DNA from: Leptobrachium leishanense
Taxonomy: Eukaryota; Chordata; Amphibia; Anura; Megophryidae
NCBI GenBank assembly: GCA_009667805.1
Contig: CM019065.1
Span: 19,991,822 to 20,055,821, forward strand
Length of the DNA stretch: 64,000 bases
Reading direction: 5' to 3'
The notes under the pieces are model-generated. The model had not been told where the DNA came from and did not search any database. It saw only the letters and a program-made list of their open reading frames with translations. Positions 47,401-60,187 of this stretch are shown one piece after another; positions within the stretch are counted from its first letter, which is position 1, and every line of letters starts with the position of its first letter. Made by a program: the position numbers and the translations under genes.

Positions 47401-47870
47401 TCCACGAGCGGGGGGGCCATATCCACGAGCGGGGGGGCCATATCCACGAGCGGGGGGGCCATATCCACGAGCGGGGGGGCCATATCCACGAGCGGGGGGG
47501 CCATATCCACGAGCGGGGGGGCCATATCCACGAGCGGGGGGGCCATATCCACGAGCGGGGGGGCCATATCCACGAGCGGGGGGGCCATATCCACGAGCGG
47601 GGGGGCCATATCCACGAGCGGGGGGGCCATATCCACGAGCGGGGGGGCCATATCCACGAGCGGGGGGGCCATATCCACGAGCGGGGGGGCCATATCCACG
47701 AGCGGGGGGGCCATATCCACGAGCGGGGGGGCCATATCCACGAGCGGGGGGGCCATATCCACGAGCGGGGGGGCCATATCCACGAGCGGGGGGGCCATAT
47801 CCACGAGCGGGGGGGCCATATCCACGAGCGGGGGGGCCATATCCACGAGCGGGGGGGCCATATCCACGAG
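44479..47870. repeat. 21-bp minisatellite, 161 copies that appear identical
   Basis: The unit is ATATCCACGAGC, seven G, CC. The first starts at 44479 and the last full unit at 47839: exactly 160 periods, so 161 full copies plus 11 nt. I saw no variant. Two CpG and one G7 run per unit. Open frames over 1100 codons on both strands are a by-product of the 21-bp period and lack start context, introns or domain structure. It joins palindrome 2 on the left and the 45-bp satellite on the right. Confidence 0.97.
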
Positions 47871-50800
47871 ATCATTAACAAATGTTCAAGAAAGGAATGA
47901 GCAGTAACAGAATGCTAAGTAATATAATGAATTAATATGGAATGATCAGTACAGAATGATAAGTATATAATGAATTACATGGAATGATCAGTAACAGAAT
48001 GATAAGTAATATAATGAATTAACATGGAATGATCAGCAACAGAATGATAAGTAATATAATGAATGAACATGGAATGATCAGTAACAGAATGATAAGTAAT
48101 ATAATGAATTAACATGGAATGATCAGTAACAGAATGAAAAGTAATATAATGAATGAACATGGAATGATCATTAACAGAATGAAAAGTAATATAATGAATG
48201 AACATGGAATGATCATTAACAGAATGATAAGTAATATAATGAATTAACATGGAATGATCAGTAACAGAATGATAAGTAATATAATGAATTAACATGGAAT
48301 GATCAGCAACAGAATGATAAGTAATATAATGAATGAACATGGAATGATCAGTAACAGAATGAAAAGTATTATAATGAATTAACATGGAATGATCAGTAAC
48401 AGAATGATAAGTAATATAATGAATTAACATGGAATGATCAGTAACAGAATGAAAAGTAATATAATGAATGAACATGGAATGATCATTAACAGAATGATAA
48501 GTAATATAATGAATTAACATGGAATGATCAGTAACAGAATGCTAAGTAATATAATGAATTAACATGGAATGATCAGTAACAGAATGATAAGTATTATAAT
48601 GAATTAACATGGAATGATCAGTAACAGAATGATAAGTAATATAATGAATTAACATGGAATGATCAGTAACAGAATGAAAAGTAATATAATGAATAACATG
48701 GAATGATCATTAACAGAATGATAAGTAATATAATGAATTAACATGGAATGATCATTAACAGAATGATAAGTAATATAATGAATTAACATGGAATGATCAG
48801 TAACAGAATGCTAAGTAATATAATGAATTAACATGGAATGATCAGTAACAGAATGCTAAGTAATATAATGAATTAACATGGAATGATCAGTAACAGAATG
48901 CTAAGTAATATAATGAATTAACATGGAATGATCAGTAACAGAATGATAAGTAATATAATGAATTAACATGGAATGATCAGTAACAGAATGATAAGTAATA
49001 TAATGAATTAACATGGAATGATCAGTAACAGAATGAAAAGTAATATAATGAATGAACATGGAATGATCAGTAACAGAATGAAAAGTAATATAATGAATTA
49101 ACATGGAATGATCAGTAACAGAATGATAAGTAATATAATGAATTAACATGGAATGATCAGTAACAGAATGAAAAGTAATATAATGAATGAACATGGAATG
49201 ATCATTAACAGAATGATAAGTAATATAATGAATTAACATGGAATGATCAGTAAGAGAATGATAAGTAATATAATGAATTAACATGGAATGATCAGTAACA
49301 GAATGATAAGTAATATAATGAATTAATATGGAATGATCAGTAACAGAATGATAAGTAATATAATGAATTAACATGGAATGATCAGTAACAGAATGATAAG
49401 TATTATAATGAATTAACATGGAATGATCAGTAACAGAATGATAAGTAATATAATGAATTAACACGGAATGATCAGTAACAGAATGATAAGTAATATAATG
49501 AATTAACATGGAATGATCAGTAACAGAATGATAAGTAATATAATGAATTAACATGGAATGATCAGTAACAGAATGATAAGTAATATAATAATGAATTAAC
49601 ATGGAATGATCAGTAACAGAATGATAAGTAATATAATGAATTAACATGGAATGATCAGTAACAGAATGATAAGTAATATAATGAATTAACATGGAATGAT
49701 CAGTAACAGAGTGATAAGTAATATAATGAATTAACATGGAATGATCAGTAAGAGAATGATAAGTAATATAATGAATTAACATGGAATGATCAGTAAGAGA
49801 ATGATAAGTAATATAATGAATTAACATGGAATGATCAGTAAGAGAATGATAAGTAATATAATGAATTAACATGGAATGATCAGTAACAGAATTATAAGTA
49901 ATATAATGAATTAACATGGAATGATCAGTAAGAGAATGATAAGTAATATAATGAATTAACATGGAATGATCAGTAAGAGAATGATAAGTAATATAATGAA
50001 TTAATATGGAATGATCAGTAACAGAATGATAAGTAATATAATGAATTAACATGGAATGATCAGTAACAGAATGATAAGTATTATAATGAATTAACATGGA
50101 ATGATCAGTAACAGAATGATAAGTAATATAATGAATTAACACGGAATGATCAGTAACAGAATGATAAGTAATATAATGAATTAACATGGAATGATCAGTA
50201 ACAGAATGATAAGTAATATAATGAATTAACATGGAATGATCAGTAACAGAATGATAAGTAATATAATGAATTAACATGGAATGATCAGTAACAGAGTGAT
50301 AAGTAATATAATGAATTAACTTGGAATGATCAGTAACAGAGTGATAAGTAATATAATGAATTAACATGGAATGATCAGTAACAGAATGATAAGTAATATA
50401 ATGAATTAACATGGAATGATCAGTAAGAGAATGATAAGTAATATAATGAATTAACATGGAATGATCAGTAACAGAATTATAAGTAATATAATGAATGAAC
50501 ATGGAATGATCAGTAACAGAATGATAAGTAATATATTGAATTAACATGGAATGATCAGTAACAGAATGATAAGTAATATAATGAATTAACATGGAATGAT
50601 CAGTAACAGAATAATAAGTAATATAATGAATTAACATGGAATGATCAGTAACAGAATGATAAGTAATATAATGAATTAACATGGAATGATCAGTGACAGA
50701 ATGATAAGTAATATAATGAATTAACATGGAATGATCAGTAACAGAATGATAAGTAATATAATGAATTAACATGGAATGATCAGTAACAGAATGATAAGTA

Positions 50801-51006
50801 ATATAATGAATTAACATGGAATGATCGGTAACAGAATGATAAGTAATATAATGAATTAACATGGAATGATCAGTAACAGAATGATAAGTAATATAATGAA
50901 TTAACATGGAATGATCAATAACAGAATGATAAGTAATATATTGAATTAACATGGAATGATTAGTAACAGAATGATAAGTAATATATTGGATTAACATGGA
51001 ATGATC
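47871..51006. repeat. 45-bp satellite array, block 1
   Basis: About 69 copies of a 45-bp unit with ATGAATTAACATGGAATGAT, CAGTAACAGAATGATAAG and TAATATA. Variants (GAATGAAC, AAAAG, TTAACAG, GTAAGAG) recur in patches. Read on the minus strand it gives 15-residue repeats MLIHYITYHSVTDHS without stops; not a credible gene. Confidence 0.95.
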
Positions 51007-52551
51007 TGTAGGGAGAGATGAGCTGCTCAATTCGATCAGTTCGGAGTTCGATTCGAACATTGGCCATTCGCAAGTTCGCGAACTTCGAACTTTTTGCTGT
51101 GTTCGGTTCGAGTTCGAAAAAAAATAAAATTTTGAAAAAAGTATAAAAAAATGCTTAAAAAATACTAAAAAATCTAGAAATAAAGAGACTCTTTACTGCA
51201 GAATATTATAAGCAACGGTTTATTAGCTATTGAATTAAAAAATAATGTCTACGTGCAAAGATTCTCACCTCTAAATGACGTGTTCTCAAACGCCATAAAC
51301 AACAGGTGTTAATTAGTGTTTGGAAATAACATGTGCTTTTAATTAGTCTGGTCTGATGAATTTGATACATTGTCTGTAGACTGAGGGTGTGGTGTCTCCT
51401 GAACATGTATAAAACAACACCTGTACTTCTAAGAAGTGTTCATTTCTTTACTAAATCTTCCTCTGATATGCTGTTTAACCCCTTAAGCCTACATTTCACT
51501 GCTGTGTGCTCAGCTCATTTTTACCGCTTTCGCTCATCATGTTTAAACGCGATTTGAAGCCACATTTTATTAAATGACCCAGACATATTAGATATCGTTC
51601 TTTCCAGCAAACTCCGCAGATTCATAATCTATCATTTTTATATGTATACATCATGTCCTGCCTGTATATTATGACAAAAAATGCAATAAAAATTGAATTT
51701 TTAATCATCTGCAGTGTGTAAAGTGTTTTTTTTTCACATTTTAACACATGAGCGTTTGCGGTTATGTTTTCTATGGGGTGCGCTTGTACAATAATTAGAA
51801 ATGGAGACTTGTTACATTTTGTGGGGGGAATTACGTGATTTATAGCAAACGAACCCCATAGAAAAAAATCATTAGTGCAGCATCATTGTTCACATTATAA
51901 TTGAAATGTGAACAATATTGCTGCATTAATAAAAATAACACACAAAAAAAAATACATCTTTTTTTTACTTTATACCTGGTCAAATGAACCCCATATCTCC
52001 ACCAGGGGATTCCGGGAAGCTAGGGGTTCCCCGACTATCTGACGTCATCACGATATGCGTGATGACATCAGGCAGTGAGGGGGGACCCAGAGGTGGAGCC
52101 GCCATCCAGGATGGCTTCCCCCACCGGATCTAGGCGGCACTTCGGCGCCACAAGGCATCTCTATACACAGCCCCATCAGCATCTCTATACACAACCTCAC
52201 AGCATCTCTATACACAGCCTCATAGCATCTCTATACACAACCCCATCACCATCTCTATACACAAACAGCATCTGTATACACAACCCCATCAGCATCTCTA
52301 TACACAGCATCTCTATACACAGCCATACAGTTTCTCTATAAAAATCCTCACAGCATCTCTATACACAACCCCATCAGCATCTCTATACACAGCATCTCTA
52401 TACACAGCCACACAGCTTCTCTATAAAAAGCCTCACAGCATCTCTATACACAACCCTATCAGCATCTCTATACACAAACAGCATCTCTATACACAACCCC
52501 ATCAGCATCTCTAAACGCAGCCTCACAGCATCTCTATACACAGCCTCACAG
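51007..52551. mobile_element. Nested insert between satellite blocks
   Basis: The satellite stops after GGAATGATC at 51006 and resumes in register with AGTAACAGAATG at 52552. The insert starts TAGGGAGAGATGAGC with TTCG-rich sequence like the hAT element at 52704. It continues with a piggyBac-like end (TTAACCCCTTAAGCC at 51477) and ends in 24-bp tandem repeats. Confidence 0.7.
52141..52551. repeat. 23-24-bp tandem repeat
   Basis: About 17 copies of CAGCATCTCTATACACA followed by RCCYCAT/ACCTCAC. It forms the right part of the nested insert. Confidence 0.85.
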
Positions 52552-52703
52552 AGTAACAGAATGATTAGAAACATAATGAATTAACACGGAATGATCAGTA
52601 ACAGAATGATAAGTAATATAATGAATTAACATGGAATGATCAGTAACAGAACGATAAGTAATATAATGAATTAACATGGAATGATCATTAACAGAATGAT
52701 AAG
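52552..52703. repeat. 45-bp satellite array, block 2
   Basis: About 3.4 units between two insertions. Its last 8 bases, ATGATAAG, are the left target duplication of the hAT transposon. Confidence 0.92.
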
Positions 52704-53486
52704 TAGTAATGACCCGAATACCCCCGAACAATTTCAAAAGTTCGAGTTCGAACTCGAACACGAACCGAACCCAATGCAAGTCAATGGGACTGAAAAGTTC
52801 GATTTTTAGAGTGCCCTCCAAGAGGGCATATATGCAAGATATTTGCCATAAAAGGTGTATGGGGGTCTGGGTAGCGCCCTGGGGGACAGGAAACAAGGAC
52901 AAAAAGTAAAAAAAAAACGTTTTTAAAGGAACAGTGAGTTTTCCATGAAATAAGGGATAAAAATAAAAACGAAAAATTCCTTCAAATATCGTGCCTAGGA
53001 GGTCCCCATAACCTGCCCGTGAAGTGGTGGATTTCTAGGATGTATAGAGATATTTAAAAACAAAAAAATGACATTTCAAATGACGGTAAATGGTTTTCCT
53101 TTAATCTATTCGTAAACAACTGCTTGGGGCGGCAGCCTGTATGAAAAGACATTTTAAGACACACAGAACAAGTTTAGTGATTTTTTGGCTAAATTATGGT
53201 GAAACTTATGCTTTCGATGAAAGTGACAATAGGTGCTTTAAAATTGGGCCTTTAGTGTCGGCAACAGTGTCGTCACACCGTAACCCCTCTGGGGTATTGT
53301 GGAAGAGTGCAGGGTTGGACCCTGCAGTCCAATATTAAAAAGATATAAATCTGGTAAAGGCGTCAGTGCACCCAAATATTGTGCCTTTGGTGGCAACAAG
53401 TGCCTTCACACCGTAAGTAACCCCTCTGTGGTATTGTTGAAGAGTGCAGTGGTGGAGGTTTTGTGAATGCAGAAGAGATCCCCGAT

Positions 53487-56400
53487 CTATTCAGTTACAT
53501 CAGCATCAGGGGATTGATAGCTGCTGATCCAGGACTGATTCATTTTTATAAATGTCAGCCGGTCTACAGAGTCGGTGGACAGATGCACTCTTTTGTATGT
53601 GACAAAATCTCCAGCGGCACTGAACCTCCTTTCAGAAAGCACGCTGGATGAAGGGCAACCTAGTAGCTGCATAGCATATTGGCTAAGTTCTGGCCAGTGA
53701 TCCAATCTCAGCAAACAGTAAGCCAGTGGATCATCTGCTGGAAAGGTATCCATGTCTGCCCTTGCCCCTAGGTAGTCCGGCACCATACGGTGAAGACGCT
53801 GACAATGGGTGCCTACAATTGATGTCCCTGGGCGTCGTGGACTAAAAAAATTGGAAAAGGCATCAGTCAAGCGGCCCCTTTCATCGCTCTTCCTCTGATC
53901 AACCGCAGAGGCACCTGTGTCATCACTTGGTAACCTACCAGTGCCTGTAAATGTGTTACACAAGTGTCGCTTTAGAGCGTCCTCAAGATTTTTCTTCCTG
54001 TCCTCCCTCTGTGAGGGCAGGATGAGCTCTGCAACTTTACTCTTGTATCGTGGATCAAGAAGGCTTGCCAACCAGTAATGATTAGGTTGGAGGTGGCATT
54101 AGCTTCCGAGTCTTCCTGGTCAATGAGGATGACCCCATCGTGCACTTCCTCCTCCCAGCCACGTACTAGTCCTTGGGTTTCTGGGCACACAAAACCCTCC
54201 CTTGATGAATCCCCACCTTCAATGACCCCACTACTTAAATATTCCTCCTCCTCATCCTCCTCCTGTCTGATCTGAGGACCCACAGAAATGCTGTCTGCGA
54301 AAAGACTGGGGCCTTGAGAGTTAGGGAAGGCCTCCTCTTCCTCCTGCTGCTCTGCCTCTAGTGCCACATCTATAATTCCCCACAGAGTGCGCCAGCAGGA
54401 ACACTAAAGGAATTGTGTCACTGATGCATGCACTGTCCCTGCTCACCATCCTCGTTGCCTCCTCAAATGGCGACAGTACAGTGCATGCATCCTTGATCAT
54501 CAGAAACTGCGGGAGGAACCAAGTTGACCTGAACCTGTCCTTGTCCATACTCACACAGGTACTCATTGATGGTCCTCTGCTGCTTGTGCAGACGCTGCAG
54601 CAATGCTAATGTTGAGTTCCACCTGGTGGGCATGTCACAGATCAGACGGTTTGTGGGAAGGTGGAATTTTCTTTGAATTTTTGACAGGCGAACACTTGCT
54701 GGGAATGACTGTCTGAAGTGGCTGCAGACTTTTCTGGCCTAACTGAGAAGCTCTGCCAGCCCTGGGTACCTGGTTAGGAAACGCTGTACCACCAGATTTA
54801 GGATGTGTGCTAGGCATGGTACATGCGTCAACTTACCCAGGCATAGTGCGGAGAGAAGGTTGCTGCCATTATCACAGATGACCATTCCCAGCTGAAGCTG
54901 GCGTGGTGTTAACCATCTCTGCACCTGCCCCTGCAGAGCTGACAGAATTTCTGTCCTGGTGTGACTCATGTCCCCTAAACAAACCAGCTCAAGCACAGTA
55001 TGGCATCTTTTTGCTTGAGCCATTGCGTAGCCCCTGTCACGCATCGGATTAACTGCCACTTCACCAGAGACAGAGAAGGAGGAGGAGGAAGAGGGAGAGG
55101 TTGTGGTGGAGCAGACAGACCTCATACAAGCAGCTTTCTGGAGGCGTGGTGGATGAACAAGCTCCAGCACAGAGCCCGTCTTGGATCCCTCCGAGCTGCA
55201 ATCAGAGTTACCCAGTGTGCCATGAAGGAAATGTGACGACCCTGTCCATGCTTGCTGGACCATGTGTCTAAAGTCACGTGCATCTTGCTGCTGACTGCCT
55301 TTCCCAGTGACTCCATAACATTTTCTTCCACGTGCTGTTATAGTGCTGGAATGGCCTTCCGTGAAAAGAATTGGTGTTTTAGAACCTGCCACTGTGGTAC
55401 AGCACATTCAGCAAATTCATGGAAGGAAGCAGAGTCCACCAGCTGGAAAGGCAGCAGCTGTAATGCAAGTAATTTTGCTAAGCTGGCACTTAGATGCTGT
55501 GCTTGGGGATGATTGGGACTATATTTTTTCTTACGCTGCAGCAGCTGGGGTAACGTAATCTGACTGCGTAAATCTTCAGCTGATGGGATGCTGTCACATT
55601 GTGAGGAAGGACCTGGTACAACCATTACTGTAGCATCATCCCTGTCAGTGGAGGTTGGAGTCAATGACATGGCAGGACATATAGTGGGGGTTGAGACAGG
55701 TGAGGAGGAGGACCTATGCAAAGTGTTGCACCAACGGGATGCATGGCAGGTGGTCATATGTTGCCTCAAGCACGTGGTACCCAAGCGTCCAGTGTCTTTC
55801 CCACTCTTGATCCTCATCTGACATAGATTACAAATAGCAATGTTGGGGTCTGCTGCACATTTCTTAAAGAACTCCCAGACAGCAGAGTTCCTGCATGTGT
55901 GCTTTGAGACAACAGCGCTCTGCAACTGAGCAGCTCTGACATCTGATGCCTTGGACTGGCTAGTGCTACGGTTGGTCATAGAGGACATTGTGCCTCATGT
56001 TTGTTGTGCCTCCTCCTCCTCATTTGACTCCTCTGTTTGATCAGGCACCTAGGTGGAGTCAGTGACCTCATCACTGTCATCACCCCCTATCTCCTCGTCA
56101 CTGGAGCCAATTTGACAGTATGCTGCAGCTGCTGGGGCAACATGAGTGCCAGTTATTTGTGTGTCATCACTGACACCCCCTTCCTCTAGGTTGATTATAT
56201 TCCCTTCCTCAACCTCAGAGATTGAATCAGAGCACTGTAGTTACTGTGCATCCACAAGCAGCATGTCACTGTCATTGTAGTTAAACAATTCAGCTGAGTC
56301 CTCCGTGTGTGATAGCGAGGCTACGGCAGGAGTAGCTGTGGATATGGAGTCTGCATTAGATGCTTTGGCAGCTGAGGTGGACTGTAAAGCACTACAAGCC

Positions 56401-56633
56401 TGGCTGGCAGAGGATTTGGAGGATAAGGATGGCCTGGTTAGCCAATCCACCAAATCTTCTGTATGTTGCTGCTGCTTAAGACGGCCAGCACCAGTTAGAA
56501 AAGACAAGCGTGCCCCTGCAGAGGATGCACCACATCCACGATGACCAGAGGCACAGCCTCCAGACACAGAGGCTGCTTGCCCTCTTATCTGTGTCTGGGA
56601 GCATCTGCCTGTCCTTTTTGGCTTTTCTGACAT
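53487..56633 (-). pseudogene. BED-finger hAT transposase, broken
   Basis: Runs on the minus strand from MSEKPKRTGR at 56633. A Ser/acidic-rich leader is followed by a BED-type zinc finger (VWEFFKKC, then CNLCQMRI and HMTTCH, near 55870-55750). Next come a catalytic-domain segment (HVTLDTWSSKHGQGRHISFM, then MVICDNGSNLLSAL and CLAHILNLVVQRFL, near 55290-54790) and the C-terminal hAT dimerisation domain (DPLAYCLLRLDHWPELSQYA, then SSVLSERRFSAAGDF, near 53740-53610). These pieces lie in different frames separated by stops, for example after RKAIPAL and after AELLS. The order is right for a hAT transposase that would cut and paste this element, but the copy cannot make it. Confidence 0.9.
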
Positions 56634-56749
56634 GGTGAGAGATATATAGATTAAAGATATACAGAACTCTGATTCAACTCTGTTATAAAAATTGGAGATA
56701 TGCAGAACTCTGATTCAACTCTGGTATAAAGATTAAAGATTTCCAGAAC

Positions 56750-57440
56750 TCTGGTATAACTCAGTGAGACACCATGATAGCTGGCAGCCAGTGACAAGAC
56801 ACAGATTACAATTCACAGAAAACTCCTATAAATCAGTGAGACCCCCTGATGGGTGGCAGTGACAAGACACAAATTACAATTCTCAGGAACCTCCTATAAA
56901 TCAGTGTGCCCCCCTAATGGGTGGCAGTGTGACAAGACACAGATTATAATTCTCAGAAATCTACTACAAGTATGTGGGACCCCCTGATAGTTGGCAGTGA
57001 GAAGACACAGATTACAATTCCCAGAAACCTATAAATCAGTTAGACCCCCTGATGAGTGGCAGTGAGAACACACAGATTAGAACAATTCCCAGATATTTTG
57101 TAAAAATGAGACCTCCAAAATAGCTGGTGGCAGTGAGAACACACAGATTATCACAATTCCCAGATATTTTGTATAAATTACTGAACCCCAAAATAGTTGC
57201 TGGGAGTGAGAACACACAGATTACAACAATTCCTAGATATTTAGTATAAATGACTGACCCCCCCCCCCAAAACAGTTGGTGGCAGTGAGAACACACAGAT
57301 TACCACAATTCCCAGATATTTTGTAGAAATGAGACCCCAAAATAGTTGCTGGCAGTGAGAACACAAAGATTAGAACAATTCCCAGATATTTTGTAGAAGT
57401 GAGAACTCCCTAATAACTGGTGGCAGACTGGCAGTGAGAA
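56750..57440. repeat. About 72-bp subterminal repeats in the hAT transposon
   Basis: ACACAGATTAnAACAATTCC and CAGATATTTTGTA recur every 71-74 bp between 57069 and about 57400, with looser copies upstream from 56750. By position these could be transposase binding sites. Confidence 0.75.
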
Positions 57441-57800
57441 CACATGCTAACAGAACAATCTCTTCTCAAAAAACACGTGCTGGGGCTGCAAGGGACGCCT
57501 TATATAGTGTGCTGCGGGACTTAGCTTTGTGAGCCCATGATTGGGCAAAATTTGCCCAATCAGGACTCTGAGCCGTGATTGGAATAGTCTTGCACCTGTC
57601 TTGCACCTAAACTGTGGTCAGGTGCAGGCTGTAGCCAATTACAAGCTTCAGGCCAGTGGAAAGAGTGCATTGAGGTCCATTGTGGTGCATTGTGGGTGAA
57701 CATGCGGCGAACACGCTGAAATGTTCGTAGTTTGCGAACATGCGAACAGGCGATGTTCGAATCGAACTCTGAACCGATCGAACCGAACAGCTCATCCCTA

Positions 57801-58991
57801 ATGATAAGTAATATAATGAATTATTATTATTATTCTTTATTTATAAAGCGCCAGCATATTCTGCCAGCATATTCCGAATAATAATCAGTAACAGAATGAT
57901 AAGTAATATAATGAATTAACACGGAATGATCAGTAACAGAATGATAAGTAATATAATGAATTAACACGGAATGATTAGTAACAGAATGATAAGTAATATA
58001 ATGAATTAACACGGAATGATCAGTAACAGAATGATAAGTAATATAATGAATTAACATGGAATGATCAGTAACAGAATGATAAGTAATATAATGAATGAAC
58101 ATGGAATGATCAGTAACAGAATGATAAGTAATATAATGAATTAACATGGAATGATCAGTAACAGAATGATAAGTAATATAATGAATTAACATGGAATGAT
58201 CAGTAACAGAATGATAAGTAATACAATGAATTAACATGGAATGATCAGTAAGAGAATGATAAGTAATATAATGAATTAACATGGAATGATCAGTAACAGA
58301 ATGATAAGTAATATAATGAATTAACATGGAATGATCAGTAACAGAATGATAAGTAATATAATGAATTAACATGGAATGATCAGTAACAGAATGATAAGTA
58401 ATATAATGAATTAACATGGAATGATCAGTAACAGAATGATAAGTAATATAATGAATTAACATGGAATGATCAGTAACAGAATGATAAGTAATATAATGAA
58501 TTAACACGGAATGATCAGTAACAGAATGATAAGTAATATAATGAATTAACACGGAATGATCAGTAACAGAATGATAAGTAATATAATGAATTAACATGGA
58601 ATGATCAGTAACAAAATGATAAGTAATATAATGAATTAACATGGAATGATCAGTAACAGAATGATAAGTAATATAATGAATTAATATGGAATGATCAGTA
58701 ACAGAATGATAAGTAATATAATGAATTAACACGGAATGATCAGTAACAGAATGATAAGTAATATAATGAATTAACATGGAATGATCAGTAACAGAATGAT
58801 AAGTAATATAATGAATTAACATGGAATGATCAGTAACAGAATGATAAGTAATATAATGAATTAACACGGAATGATTAGTAACAGAATGATAAGTAATATA
58901 ATGAATTAACATGGAATGATCAGTAACAGAATGATAAGTAATATAATGAATTAACATGGAATGATCAGAAACATAATGATAAGTAATATAA
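57801..58991. repeat. 45-bp satellite array, block 3 (with an L2 tail insert)
   Basis: About 25 units. At 57822-57886 lies a fragment of an L2 tail on the minus strand: (ATT)n, then CTTTATTTATAAAGCGCC, matching the 3' end of the LINE at 9258-10602. Confidence 0.93.
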
Positions 58992-60187
58992 TAGAAACAT
59001 AGAAACATAGAAAAATGTTGGCAGATAAGAACCTTTCGGCCCATCTAGTCTGCCCAATTACATGGATACTTAACCTGGATTTATCTGTTGTTTAGGATAG
59101 CCTTATGCCTATCCCATGCTTGCTTAAATTCAATTACTGTTTTGGCCTCTACCACTTCTACTGGAAGACTGTTCCATGTATCCACCACCCTCTCAGTAAA
59201 ATAATGCTTCCTAATGTTACTTTTAAACCTTTGCCCCTCTAATCTAAGACTATGTCCTCTTGTTTTGCTATTTTGTTTCCTTTTAAATATACTCCCTTCC
59301 TCTACCTTGTGGATTCCCTTTACGTATTTAAATGTTTCTTTCATATCTCCTCTGTCTCGTCTTTTTTCCAAGCTGTACATGTTAAGATCATTAAGCCTTT
59401 CCTGGTAACTTTTCTCCTTCAAGCTGAACACCATTTTAGTAGCCCTTCTCTGAACTCTCTCTAAGATGTCTATATCCTTCTGGAGATACGGTCTCCAGTA
59501 CTGCACACTGTACTCCAAGTGAGTCTCACCAGTGCTCTGTACAGTGGCATGAGCACTTCCCTTTTCCTACTGCTAATACCTCTCCCTACACAACCAAGCA
59601 TTCTGCCAGCATTTCCTGCTGCTCTATTACATTGACTACTTACCCTTAGATCCTCTGAAATAATGACCCCTAAATCCCTTTCCTCAGATGTTGAGGTTAG
59701 GACTGTATCAAATATTCTATATTATTCATCTTTGGGTTTTTACGTCCCAGGTGCATTATCTTGCACTTATCCACATTAAAACTCAATTGCCACAACTCCG
59801 ACCATTTTTTTAGTTTACCTAAATCATTTGTCATTTGGCTGATCCCTCCAGGAACGTCAACCCTGCTGCAAATCTTTGTGTCATCAGCAAAAAGACATAC
59901 TTTTCCATTAATACCTTCTGCAATATCACTAATAAAAATATTAAAGAGAATGCGTCCAAGTACTGACCCCTGAGGTACCCCACTGGTAACAAGACCTTGT
60001 GCCGAATAAACTCCATTTACCACAACCCTCTGTTGTCTGTCACTCAGCCACTGCCTAATCCAGTCAACAATATTGGAATCTAAACTCAAAGATTGCAATT
60101 TATTGATAAGCCTTCTATGAGGAACAGTATCAAAAGCCTTACTGAAATCTAAATAAGCAATGTCTACTGCACCACCTGTGGAATGGA
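58992..60187 (-). mobile_element. 5'-truncated CR1-type LINE
   Basis: Minus strand from 60187. It encodes part of the reverse transcriptase: [37 protein letters not shown] and the catalytic LFADDTKI. Frame changes follow near 59700-59520, then a C-terminal part (YWRPYLQKDIDILERVQRRA, VVDTWNSLPVEVV). The 3' end is an 8-bp repeat TTTCTATG, as in CR1 elements. There is no target duplication, also typical of CR1, and a few satellite bases are missing at the site. Endonuclease and upstream parts are absent; it is inactive. Confidence 0.88.

Larger units (their letters stand above)
52704..57800 (-). mobile_element. hAT transposon, 5.1 kb, with decayed transposase
   Basis: Flanked by exact 8-bp direct repeats ATGATAAG (52696-52703, 57801-57808), both part of the satellite unit. 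The right end read inward is TAGGGATGAGCTGTTCGG and the left end TAGTAATGACCCGAATAC; both lead into TTCGAAC-rich subterminal DNA. Near the 3' end a segment around ACACCGTAACCCCTCT is duplicated (53276, 53410). It is the coding relative of the non-autonomous element at 25787-29204. Confidence 0.92.

Noticed and set aside
44358..47907. Open frames of 1100-1169 codons across the 21-bp array on both strands
   Set aside because: The unit is a multiple of three without stops in several frames. Perfect seven-residue repeats in overlapping frames on both strands are expected from the DNA repeat alone.
48901..51060. 719-codon frame of MLIHYITYHSVTDHS repeats, and similar frames at 57830-62880
   Set aside because: These are the 45-bp satellite read in one frame. 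Units vary at random positions, indels break the frame elsewhere, and there is no domain or gene structure.
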